From Pyxidicoccus xibeiensis (GTDB lineage Bacteria > Myxococcota > Myxococcia > Myxococcales > Myxococcaceae): 64,000 bases of DNA. The stretch spans positions 93,454-157,453 of the forward strand of contig NZ_JAJVKV010000020.1 of the NCBI RefSeq assembly GCF_024198175.1. Reading direction: 5' to 3'. The notes under the pieces are model-generated. The model was not told where the DNA came from. It saw nothing but the letters and a program-made list of their open reading frames with translations, and did no database searches. Below are positions 56,212 through 64,000 of this stretch, piece after piece (position 1 is the stretch's first letter; every line of letters starts with the position of its first letter). The position numbers and the translations under genes were made by a program.

Positions 56212-59200
56212 ATGAAAAGGCAGCAGCCTGGAGCGCGAGCCACGTCCTGGTGGCTCGTGATGGGTCTATTTGCGGGAGCAGCATGTGGAGACGCCTCGAG
56301 CCCGGCTCCGGCGGACACACGTTCCCAGATGCAGTCACGGCCGGGGGCCCTGACCTTCGCCCCGGACCTCGTGGTGACGAAGGTGGCCGCCCCCGAAAGC
56401 GTCCGGCTCGGCGAGTTCTTCCAGCTTTCGGTGACGATGTGCAACCGGGGCACGGCGCCCATCCCCGAGGACTATTACAACTGGCCCCAGCTGGAGCTGG
56501 TCCTCTCCATGGACGACAGCCTGTCCATGTCGGGCGGCGACATCCCTCCGGCGAACGACCAGACGCGGATCTCCTCCATGGGCGTGCCCATGATGGACCC
56601 GGGGCAGTGCACGACGGTCCGCATGAATGCCTACGCGGAACTGCCCGTCGATGCGCAGGGGCAGGAGGGCGCCTACTACCTGGGCGCCATCATCGACTAC
56701 GACGGGCGCGTGGCTGAAGCGGACGAGACGAACAACATCTTCGTCCACGGCCGGATGGGCGTGGGCTCCCGCTCGGACCTGGTGGTGAAGGCGGTCACGG
56801 GCCCGGCCAGTATCCGCTCGGGCAACTCCTTCACGGCGGGCGTGACGGTGTGCAACCAGGGCACGGAGCCCACCAACACCGCCTCCTCCGTGGAGGTGTA
56901 TCTCTCCATGGACGACACTCTCACGCTGCCCACGGCCCCCGCCACGGACCAGCGGCTGATTGGACAGGTGCCCGTCCCGGGACTGAACGCGGGCAGTTGT
57001 GTCACGAGGAACGTGCAGGTCGCTGCGTCGCTGCCGCAGGACGCGCAGGGACAGGAGGGGGCCTACTACCTGGGCGCCATCGTGGACCCCGCCCAGGCCG
57101 AGCAGGAGCTGCGCGAGGACAACAACGCCCACGTGTCCGGGCGGATGGGTGTGGGCAGCCGCTCCGACCTCGTGGTGGCGGAGCTGAAGGGGCCCGCCGA
57201 CGTACAGCACGGTGCCAGCTTCACGGCCGAGGTGACGGTGTGCAACCAGGGCACGGAGCCCTCCAACTCCGCGCTCGCCGAGCTGTACCTCTCCATGGAC
57301 GACAGCCTCACGCTGCTGGACCCGAGCACGCCGCTGCCCACGGACCAGCGGCTGATTGGCCAGATGCAGACGCCGCCGCTGTATGCGGGGCAGTGCGTGA
57401 CGCGGAGCGTGCAGGCCCACGCGGTCCTGCCTCAGGACGCGCAGGGCGAGGGCGCGTACTACCTGGGCGCCATCGTGGACCCCGTGCAGTCCGAGCCGGA
57501 GCTGCGCGAGGACAACAACACCTTCGTCCGCGGCCTGCTGGGCGTGGGCACGCGCGCGGACCTGGTGGTGACGGCGGTGACGGGCCCGACCAGTGCCCAG
57601 GAGGATGCCCAGTTCACGGCCCGCGTGACGGTGTGCAACCCGGGGACGGCCCCCAGCAACCCGTCCCTGGTCGAGCTCTACCTGTCCATGGACACCGAGC
57701 TCGCGTACCCGTCCCTCCTGCACATGCCCTTCGACCAGCGGACGATTGGCTCGGTGCAGCTGCCCTCCCTCGTTCCTGGACAGTGCCTGACCCGGAGCGT
57801 GCCGTCCTTCGCGCATCGCCCGCTGGATGGGCCGTTCGAGGGTGGCGCGTACTACCTGAGCGCCATCGTGGACCCCTACCTGTCCGAGCAGGAGCTTCGC
57901 GAGGACAACAACGCCTTCGTGGGTGAGCTGATGGGTGTGGGAGGCGCCCCGGACCTCGTGGTGACGGCGGTGACGGTGCCGGCCAGCGTGCGCGACGGCG
58001 ACCCCTTCACCGCCACCGTGACGGTGTGCAACCACGGCGGGGGATACCCCTTCGGGACCGGCCAGGTGGACCTGTACCTGTCCACGGACGCGACGCTCAC
58101 GGTTCCCAACTCCCAGGGCCCGGGCCTGCCTGGCGACCAGCAGTGGGTGGGCTCGGCACAGCTGCTCTACCCCTACCGGGGACTGTGCAAGGACGTCCGC
58201 ATCCAGGCCTCCGCGCTGCTGCCGCAGGAGGCGATGGGCGCGCCGGGTGCCTACCACCTGGGCGCCATCGTGGACCCCCAGCAGGCCATGCAGGAGCTGC
58301 GTGAGGACAACAACGCCTTCGTCGGTGGCCTCGTGGGCGTGGGCTCCCGCTCCGACCTCGTGGTGACGGCGCTGAAGGCCCCCGCCAGCGTGCGCGACGG
58401 TGCTTCCTTCACCGCCTCGCTGACGGTGTGCAACCAGGGCACGGAGCCCGTCTCCGGCGGGAACAGCCAGGTGGAGCTGTACCTGTCCACGGACGCGACG
58501 CTCACGGCTCCCAACACCCACGGCCCGGCCATGCCTGGCGACCAGCGGCTGATTGGCGCGCTGCCGGTGCCCTCGCTGTTCGTCGGACAGTGCGTGACCC
58601 GGGACGTGGAGGTCTCCGCGCAGCTGCCGCAGGAGGCGATGGGCGCGCCGGGCGCCTACTACCTGGGCGCCCTCGTGGACCCATACCAATCCGTGCAGGA
58701 GCTGCGCGAGGACAACAACGACTTCGTCAGTGGCCTCGTGGGCGTGGGCTCCCGCTCCGACCTCGTGGTGACGAAGGTGACGGCGCCGGCCAGTGCGGCT
58801 GACGGAGCCCCCTTCACCGCCACCGCGACGGTGTGCAACCAGGGCACGGAGCCCCTCTCCAGCGGAACCCAGTTGGTGGAGTTGTACCTGTCCACGGACA
58901 CCACGCTCATGGCTCCGAACGCCATGGGCCCGGGCATGCCCGCGTTCACCGACCAGCAGCTGATTGGCTCCGCGAACGTGCACACGCTGTTCGCCGGGCA
59001 GTGCAAGGACCTGAGCATCCAGGCCTTCGCGCAGCTGCCGCAGGAGGCGATGGGCGCGCCGGGCACCTACCACCTGGGCGCCCTCGTGGACCCGTACCAG
59101 TCCGAGCAGGAGCTGCGCGAGGACAACAACACCCTCATCGGAGGCCTGCTGGGCGTGGGTGCGCGCGCGGACCTGGCGGTGACGGCGGTGACGGGGCCGG

Positions 59201-61584
59201 CCAGCCTGCGTGAGGGCGACGCCTTCACGGGGACGGTGCGGGTGTGCAACCTGGGCACGCAGCCCAGCTCGGGCCACCAGGTGGACCTGTTCCTGTCCAT
59301 GGCCCCCACGCTGGCGCTGGCCTACACCGCGGAGCACAGCTGGCTCACCGACCAGCAGTGGCTGGGCGGGGTCCAGATGCCCGGCCTCAACGTCGGGCAG
59401 TGCATGGACGTGCACGTCAACGCCCAGGCGCAGCTGCCGCAGGACGCGATGGGCGCGCCGGGCACCTACTACCTGGGCGGCATGGTGGACTCCTGGAACT
59501 CCGAGCTCGAGCTGCGCGAGGACAACAACGCCTTCGTCGGCGGCCTCGTGGGCGTGGGCATCCGCTCCGACCTCGTGGTGACGGAGCTGAAGGGGCCCGC
59601 CAGCGTGCGCGACGGTGCTTCCTTCACCGCCACCGTGACGGTGTGCAACCAGGGCACGGAGCTCACCTCCAGCCAGCCCCGCGTGGAGCTCTACCTGTCC
59701 ATGGACACCACGCTCACGCTGTCTGCTTCGCCGGGGCAGCCCACGGACCAGCAGGCGATTGGTTACGTGGACCTGCCCCCGCTCGCCGCAGGGCGGTGCG
59801 CGACCCGGAGCATGAGCGTCAACGCGCACCTTCCGCCCGACGCGATGGGGAACGCGGGCCGCTACTACCTGGGCGCCATCGTGGACGCGCACCACGCGGA
59901 GACGGAGCTGCGGGAGGACAACAATGCGTTCATCGGGAGCGCGCTGGGCGTGGGCAACCGCCCGGACCTGGTGGTGACGCAGGTGACGGCGCCTGCCAGC
60001 GCGGTTCCCGGTGCGCTCTTCACGGCCTCGGTGACGGTGTGCAACCCGGGCACGGAGCCCTCCGCCCCGACGCAGCTGGAGCTGTACCTGTCCCTGGACA
60101 CCACGCTCACGCCCCAGGCCGCTGGAGCTCCAGGCGGACAGCTCATGGACCAGAGCCTGATTGGCGCCCTGACCCTGTCGTCGCTGCAGCCGGGTCAGTG
60201 CGTGACCCGGGACATGACCGGCGGCACGAACCTTCCGCCCGGGGCGACCGGGAACGAGGGGGCCTACTACCTGGGCGCCATCGTGGACCCGTACCAGTCC
60301 GAGCCGGAGCTGCGCGAGGACAACAACGCCTTCATCGGCGGCCTCCTCGGCGTGGGCCACCGCCCGGACCTGGTGGTGACGGCGGTGACGGGCCCGGACA
60401 GCGTGCGCATCGGTGACACCTTCACTGCGCAGGTCACGGTGTGCAACCAGGGCACGGAACCCACGGGTGCGTATGGCCAGGCCCTGGTGGACCTGTACCT
60501 GTCCGTGGATACGACGCTCACGGCTCCGCCTCCGGGGTCGTCACCGGGGGCGATTGCGGACCAGCGCCTGATTGGCTCCCTGCCGCTGGCGCCGCTACAG
60601 CCGGGGCAGTGCGTCACTGGCAGCCTGGCGGTGCCCGCGGACGTCCCGTCGGCGTCCCTCCCCAGCAACAGGACCCTCTACCTGGGCGCCATCGTGGACC
60701 CGTTCCAGCTGGAGACGGAGCTGCGCGAGGACAACAACGTCTTCGTCGGTGACCTGCTGGCCGTGGGCCACCTGGCGGACCTCGTGGTGACGGAGGTGAG
60801 CGCTCCCGCCAGCGTGCAGCATGGCGCGCCCTTCACCGCCACCGTGAAGGTGTGCAACCTGGGCACGAAGGAGTCCGGCGGGTGGATGACGGAGTCGCGG
60901 GTGCAGCTGCACCTGTCCACGGACACCACGCTGGTGATGCCGGGGCCCAACCCGGCTCCGTTGCCCGACCAGCTCATGGTGGGCTCGAGGTACGTGAACG
61001 CCATCGCCCCGGGGCAGTGCGAGACCATCCCCGTGCAGGCCACGGCGAACCTGCCCCCGGAGGCGCTGGCGGATGGGCCGGTCTACGTGGCCGCCATCAT
61101 CGACGGGATTCAGGCCGAGGAGGAGCTGCGCGAGGACAACAACATCACCGTGGGCGGCCTCATGGGCGTGGGCAACCGGGCGGACCTGGTGGTGACGGAG
61201 CTGAGTGCCCCCACCAGCGTGCGTGACGGGGACCCGTTCACCGCCACCGTGAAGGTGTGCAACCAGGGGACGACGCTCACGGCGAACCCCTACGGCACGC
61301 ACGTGGAGCTGTACATCTCCATGGACACCACGCTCACGCAGCCAGAGTCGGGCGCGCCGTGGCCCTCGGACCAGCACCTGGTGAGCAACGCACAGGTCGG
61401 GCCGCTGGCTGCGGGGCAATGCCTGACGCTCACCCTGCAGGCGTGGGCGTACCGTCCGCCCGCGTCGCAAGGCCCCGGCGCCTTCTTCCTGGGAGCCATC
61501 GTGGACCCGGCGGGGGCGGAGCCGGAGCTGCGTGAGGACAACAACGCCCGGGTGGACTTCGCGCTCGAGCTGACCTCGCCATAA
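56212..61584 (+). CDS. Surface lipoprotein of 13 CARDB-like repeats
   Basis: A 1790-residue predicted lipoprotein (lipobox AGAAC). Nearly the whole mature chain is 13 tandem CARDB-like Ig-fold repeats of 130-137 residues. Each starts with DLVVT-V-AP-S-VRDG, then FTATVTVCNQGTEP, VELYLSMDTTLT, GQCVTR, AYYLGAIVDP and ends LREDNNAFVGGL. Each repeat has one Cys in VCNQG and one in GQC, which may form an internal disulfide. CARDB-type domains are found in adhesins. No enzyme domain is present. GGGAG lies five bases before the ATG. Adjacent repeats share long DNA identities, so copy number may vary between strains. Confidence 0.88.
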   Translation: MKRQQPGARATSWWLVMGLFAGAACGDASSPAPADTRSQMQSRPGALTFAPDLVVTKVAAPESVRLGEFFQLSVTMCNRGTAPIPEDYYNWPQLELVLSMDDSLSMSGGDIPPANDQTRISSMGVPMMDPGQCTTVRMNAYAELPVDAQGQEGAYYLGAIIDYDGRVAEADETNNIFVHGRMGVGSRSDLVVKAVTGPASIRSGNSFTAGVTVCNQGTEPTNTASSVEVYLSMDDTLTLPTAPATDQRLIGQVPVPGLNAGSCVTRNVQVAASLPQDAQGQEGAYYLGAIVDPAQAEQELREDNNAHVSGRMGVGSRSDLVVAELKGPADVQHGASFTAEVTVCNQGTEPSNSALAELYLSMDDSLTLLDPSTPLPTDQRLIGQMQTPPLYAGQCVTRSVQAHAVLPQDAQGEGAYYLGAIVDPVQSEPELREDNNTFVRGLLGVGTRADLVVTAVTGPTSAQEDAQFTARVTVCNPGTAPSNPSLVELYLSMDTELAYPSLLHMPFDQRTIGSVQLPSLVPGQCLTRSVPSFAHRPLDGPFEGGAYYLSAIVDPYLSEQELREDNNAFVGELMGVGGAPDLVVTAVTVPASVRDGDPFTATVTVCNHGGGYPFGTGQVDLYLSTDATLTVPNSQGPGLPGDQQWVGSAQLLYPYRGLCKDVRIQASALLPQEAMGAPGAYHLGAIVDPQQAMQELREDNNAFVGGLVGVGSRSDLVVTALKAPASVRDGASFTASLTVCNQGTEPVSGGNSQVELYLSTDATLTAPNTHGPAMPGDQRLIGALPVPSLFVGQCVTRDVEVSAQLPQEAMGAPGAYYLGALVDPYQSVQELREDNNDFVSGLVGVGSRSDLVVTKVTAPASAADGAPFTATATVCNQGTEPLSSGTQLVELYLSTDTTLMAPNAMGPGMPAFTDQQLIGSANVHTLFAGQCKDLSIQAFAQLPQEAMGAPGTYHLGALVDPYQSEQELREDNNTLIGGLLGVGARADLAVTAVTGPASLREGDAFTGTVRVCNLGTQPSSGHQVDLFLSMAPTLALAYTAEHSWLTDQQWLGGVQMPGLNVGQCMDVHVNAQAQLPQDAMGAPGTYYLGGMVDSWNSELELREDNNAFVGGLVGVGIRSDLVVTELKGPASVRDGASFTATVTVCNQGTELTSSQPRVELYLSMDTTLTLSASPGQPTDQQAIGYVDLPPLAAGRCATRSMSVNAHLPPDAMGNAGRYYLGAIVDAHHAETELREDNNAFIGSALGVGNRPDLVVTQVTAPASAVPGALFTASVTVCNPGTEPSAPTQLELYLSLDTTLTPQAAGAPGGQLMDQSLIGALTLSSLQPGQCVTRDMTGGTNLPPGATGNEGAYYLGAIVDPYQSEPELREDNNAFIGGLLGVGHRPDLVVTAVTGPDSVRIGDTFTAQVTVCNQGTEPTGAYGQALVDLYLSVDTTLTAPPPGSSPGAIADQRLIGSLPLAPLQPGQCVTGSLAVPADVPSASLPSNRTLYLGAIVDPFQLETELREDNNVFVGDLLAVGHLADLVVTEVSAPASVQHGAPFTATVKVCNLGTKESGGWMTESRVQLHLSTDTTLVMPGPNPAPLPDQLMVGSRYVNAIAPGQCETIPVQATANLPPEALADGPVYVAAIIDGIQAEEELREDNNITVGGLMGVGNRADLVVTELSAPTSVRDGDPFTATVKVCNQGTTLTANPYGTHVELYISMDTTLTQPESGAPWPSDQHLVSNAQVGPLAAGQCLTLTLQAWAYRPPASQGPGAFFLGAIVDPAGAEPELREDNNARVDFALELTSP
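56365..61569 (+). repeat. Coding tandem repeat array (13 units)
   Basis: Units begin at the Asp codon of DLVV at about 56365, 56776, 57166, 57559, 57952, 58354, 58759, 59170, 59569, 59965, 60367, 60778 and 61183, all in frame at 390-411 base spacing. The unit junctions (GAGGACAACAACGCCTTCGT-like) are nearly identical, which suggests recombination or gene conversion. Confidence 0.9.
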
Positions 61585-61601
61585 GGCTTCACCGCGCGGA
61601 A

Positions 61602-61628
61602 GGGCGGGAGCCACACCGGCTCCCGCCC
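61602..61628. terminator. Bidirectional terminator between convergent genes
   Basis: Perfect 11-base inverted repeat GGGCGGGAGCC (61602-61612) and its complement (61618-61628) with a 5-base loop, 17 bases after the CARDB gene stop and facing the LolA-like gene. No T-tract follows. Confidence 0.6.
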
Positions 61629-61695
61629 CACCGGCCCGGCGCACAGCCCGCGTGTCATCCGTCAGCGCACGGCCGTGGCAACCGTGCGCGGGGAG

Positions 61696-62478
61696 TCATC
61701 GGCTCTTGCTCTCGAGCCACGCCTTGGTGAAGAGGTTGGCCTCCAGGGCGCGCAGGTCGATGGACTTGATGAGGACGACGGTGGAGTTGGCCTTCTCCAC
61801 CTCGTCGTAGAAGCGAATCTCCTCGGGGTACCAGACGTCCGCGCCCTTGGACTCGCTGAAGAGCTTCTTCCAGCGGGGGTAGAGCACGGTGCGCATCTTC
61901 CGGCCGGACAGCGCGTACTCCTCGCGCTTGAGGACGTTGGTCGTCTCCTTGTCCACCCAGAGCTTGACGACGGGGTAGGCCACGTCCACGCCGGCCTTCG
62001 CCTTGAGCGACAGCAGGTTGGCCGAGTACTTGCCCAGCTTCGCCTCACCCTCGAAGGACGGGTCGTACTCCTCGGCCAGCCGGGACTCGTCGAAGTCGGC
62101 CCGGCGGCTGTCGGTGCCGGCGATGCGCTCGCGCTCGGTGCGCCGCTCCCACTTGCCCACGTTGGGGTCGTAGCTCCAGAGGTTCTTGTCCAGCCGCAGG
62201 TAGCCCTTGCCGGCCTCCGCCTTGGGCCGGCTGAAGAGAATCATCAGCTTGTCGTCCGCGTCGCGCCGGTAGACGAACGCCTCGCGCACGGTGTCCGTCT
62301 TGTCCTTCTCCTTCTGCTCCAGGTAGACGAGCGCCTTGTAGTCGCCGCCATTGCGCTGCCGGTCGTCGATGGTGGCCAAGAGCTTCGTCATCTCCGCCGG
62401 CTCCAGGGCCAGCGCCGCCGGAGCGGACAGCAGCGCCGCGGTCAGCACCGCGGCGGACAGCAGGTTCTTGAGGCTCAT
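61696..62478 (-). CDS. LolA-like outer-membrane lipoprotein-sorting protein
   Basis: A 260-residue periplasmic protein with a signal peptide ending near ALALE. The rest fits the LolA/LppX-type half-barrel: repeated beta strands with LMILFSRP, GYLRLDKNLWSYDP and MRTVLYPRW, and the C-terminal ALEANLFTKAWLE. Such proteins carry lipoproteins or lipids and are often encoded beside FtsX-type permeases. It starts seven bases after the permease stop, so it belongs to the same operon. No cysteine lipobox is seen, so it is soluble. Confidence 0.84.
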   Translation of the reverse strand: MSLKNLLSAAVLTAALLSAPAALALEPAEMTKLLATIDDRQRNGGDYKALVYLEQKEKDKTDTVREAFVYRRDADDKLMILFSRPKAEAGKGYLRLDKNLWSYDPNVGKWERRTERERIAGTDSRRADFDESRLAEEYDPSFEGEAKLGKYSANLLSLKAKAGVDVAYPVVKLWVDKETTNVLKREEYALSGRKMRTVLYPRWKKLFSESKGADVWYPEEIRFYDEVEKANSTVVLIKSIDLRALEANLFTKAWLESKSR

Positions 62479-62485
62479 GTGCGTT

Positions 62486-63787
62486 TCACCCGATGTGGTG
62501 CATCGCCGTCACGGGCTTCATGCGCGCGGCGAGGAAGGAGGGAATGAGCGAGATGAGCGTGGTGCACACGGTGATGAACACCATCGCGCCCACCACGGCG
62601 CCGGGATTGACGGCCAGGCTCAGCGTGTCCGACATGATGAACATCGCCACCACCTCGGGCACGGCCATGCCCGACGTGTTGATGGCCAGGCACACCACCA
62701 GCCCCACCACGGCGCCCGCCAGCGTGCCCAGCGCGCCCAGCATCATCGCCTCGAAGACGAACATCACCAGCACGCGCGTGCGCTGCATGCCGATGGCGCG
62801 CAGCGTGCCAATCTCCCGGGTGCGCTCCCGGATGGCAATCCACAGCGTGTTCATGATGCCCACGCAGATGATGACCAGCAGGACGAAGATGAGTACCCCC
62901 GTCAGGCCATTGAGCGCGGCCAGCGTCCAGCTGATGAAGCTGATCTCGTCCTCCCAGTTGGTGATGTCCAGCTTCTGCCCCGTCCACGCCTCACGGTTCA
63001 CCACCTCGAACTTGAACCAGTAGGCGCGCGGGTCGTTGTCCATGACCTCATGGCCCGCGTCCGCCAGCGTCTTGCGCAGCCGGGCCTGGACCGCGGGCAC
63101 CTGCTTCACGTCCTTCAGGTACACCTGGATGGCGCCGGTGGCGTCTTCGCGCAACTGGTAGAGCGAGCGCAGGGTGTTGGAGGGGACGTAGACGTTGAAG
63201 TCGCTCATCATCCCCACGTTCGCCGCGACGGCCACCACCCGCACGTCCACCGTGTTGCTGGTGCCGCGCATGGTGGGCGCGGCGAGGGTCAGGGTGTCGC
63301 CCACCTTGACCTCCAGTCGCTTGGCCTGCTTCTCGAAGATGAGCACGGTGTTGGGCTCGGCCAGCCCATCCATGGAGCCCTCACGGACCTGGATGACCTG
63401 GCGGAAGCCCGGCTCGGCCTGGATGTCGATGCCACCCAGGCCCAGCTGCATGGAGCTGGCCTCGCTCACCACGTTGGCCCAGCCGCGCCCGCGGTGGACG
63501 ATGTAGTCCACCTCCGGCACGTCCTTGCGGATCTGCTCGATGATTTTCGGGTAGCCCGTCACGACGGGGGCGGCCTGGCCGGCCGACACCTTGAAGAAGC
63601 CGGCCACGTTGACATGGCCGGTGGACAGCGTGGTGGCCGAGCGCAGCATCATCTCCTTCATCCCGGTGGACAGCCCCATCAGGAGGACGAGCAGCGCGGT
63701 GACGCCGGCAATGGCGCCGCCCAACAGCAGCGTGCGGCGGCGGTGGGTGGCGAGGTTGCGGAATGCGATGAGGAAGAGCTGGAACAT
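62486..63787 (-). CDS. ABC transporter permease, FtsX/LolE type
   Basis: A 433-residue permease with one N-terminal span (RRTLLLGGAIAGVTALLVLLMG), a large periplasmic MacB-type core domain (about 45-275) and three C-terminal spans (LNGLTGVLIFVLLVIICVGI, VLVMFVFEAMMLGALGTLAG and VFITVCTTLISLIPSFLAAR). This topology belongs to MacB- and LolC/E-type systems that use mechanical force to extract or export a substrate. The motif RTREIGTLRAIGM is typical. It is followed closely by the LolA-like gene and preceded by a second permease; the ATPase gene is not in the window. Confidence 0.9.
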   Translation of the reverse strand: MFQLFLIAFRNLATHRRRTLLLGGAIAGVTALLVLLMGLSTGMKEMMLRSATTLSTGHVNVAGFFKVSAGQAAPVVTGYPKIIEQIRKDVPEVDYIVHRGRGWANVVSEASSMQLGLGGIDIQAEPGFRQVIQVREGSMDGLAEPNTVLIFEKQAKRLEVKVGDTLTLAAPTMRGTSNTVDVRVVAVAANVGMMSDFNVYVPSNTLRSLYQLREDATGAIQVYLKDVKQVPAVQARLRKTLADAGHEVMDNDPRAYWFKFEVVNREAWTGQKLDITNWEDEISFISWTLAALNGLTGVLIFVLLVIICVGIMNTLWIAIRERTREIGTLRAIGMQRTRVLVMFVFEAMMLGALGTLAGAVVGLVVCLAINTSGMAVPEVVAMFIMSDTLSLAVNPGAVVGAMVFITVCTTLISLIPSFLAARMKPVTAMHHIG

Positions 63788-63791
63788 GGCG

Positions 63792-64000
63792 TCACTCGTC
63801 CGTCTGCATCGCCTGGAGGGGCGAGACCCGCGTCGCGAGGAAGGCGGGATAGAGGGTGGAAATGGCTGAAACGACGAGGACGATGACGAAGGCCGCCACC
63901 AGGTTGCCCGCGCTCAGCGTGGGGTAGAGCCGGGGTCCGGAGAAGAAGAAGTACGCCCACTCGTTGGCCGCGGGGATGCCGGCGCTGTTGAGGGCCGCCA
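63792..64000 (-). CDS. Second FtsX-type permease, C-terminal fragment cut by the window end
   Basis: The minus strand reads AALNSAGIPAANEW, then a hydrophobic span LVAAFVIVLVVSAISTLYPA and the end FLATRVSPLQAMQTDE before the stop. This is the last membrane helix and tail of an FtsX-type permease. Its stop lies four bases before the ATG of the next permease. About 69 codons are present; the rest lies beyond position 64000. Confidence 0.8.
   Translation of the reverse strand, partial: AALNSAGIPAANEWAYFFFSGPRLYPTLSAGNLVAAFVIVLVVSAISTLYPAFLATRVSPLQAMQTDE

Noticed and set aside
56365..61569. CRISPR-like repeat array
   Set aside because: The repeats are about 400 bases, in frame and encode CARDB-like domains; there are no short repeat-spacer units.

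Overview
The window is very GC-rich DNA with tightly packed genes and strong G/C preference at third codon positions. The gene families point to a myxobacterium of the Myxococcaceae type (Myxococcus, Corallococcus or Pyxidicoccus relatives): many eukaryote-like Ser/Thr kinases, a DUF2381 protein beside a kinase, many lipoproteins, FHA and TPR proteins, and M13, M23 and alpha-2-macroglobulin exoproteins. The genus cannot be fixed from sequence alone. No rRNA, tRNA, CRISPR array, insertion sequence or integrase was seen, and no stretch longer than about 300 bases lacks a gene.

Layout. 33-9013: an ECF-type sigma factor coupled to a membrane Ser/Thr kinase, a VanY-like peptidase, an alkyltransferase-like protein, a DUF2339 membrane protein, a repeat lipoprotein, an ACT protein and an FHA protein. 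9197-19665: mostly housekeeping genes (greA, recG, pcm, a zinc-ribbon gene overlapping a threonine synthase gene, a RibBA-like protein, tmk, a CinA-like domain). 19682-25563: a 1689-residue TPR protein and a GNAT acetyltransferase. 25710-31450: two tandem paralogues that fuse a YVTN beta-propeller to a di-haem cytochrome module. 31591-42813: an exported-protein block (M13 and M23 peptidases, alpha-2-macroglobulin, beta-helix lipoprotein, small lipoprotein, CBS protein).

43093-55997 is one long run of minus-strand genes and the most unusual part of the window. In transcription order it holds a DUF2381 protein, two kinases (one with a degenerate catalytic loop), a small coupled ORF, an uncharacterised 512-residue protein, a PLD-type protein with two HxK/GSxN motifs, a dynamin-like GTPase ending in a NusA-like KH motif, and a second dynamin-like GTPase. 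The last four genes form a compact operon that I propose as a candidate defence or membrane-surveillance system. It recalls paired dynamin-like GTPases of known anti-phage systems but has parts I do not recognise from them.

56212-61584 encodes a lipoprotein made of 13 CARDB-like repeats. 61696-64000 holds an exporter-like operon: two FtsX-type permeases (the first cut by the window end) followed by a LolA-like periplasmic protein.

Several conserved enzymes carry substitutions at key residues, read directly from the DNA: Tmk has Thr for the Walker A lysine, the cyclohydrolase II half of the RibBA-like protein has lost its EGRG-type motif, the MGMT-family protein has Trp for the active cysteine, the sigma factor lacks the usual acidic DAED-type motif, and one kinase has NRDVNPAR in its catalytic loop.
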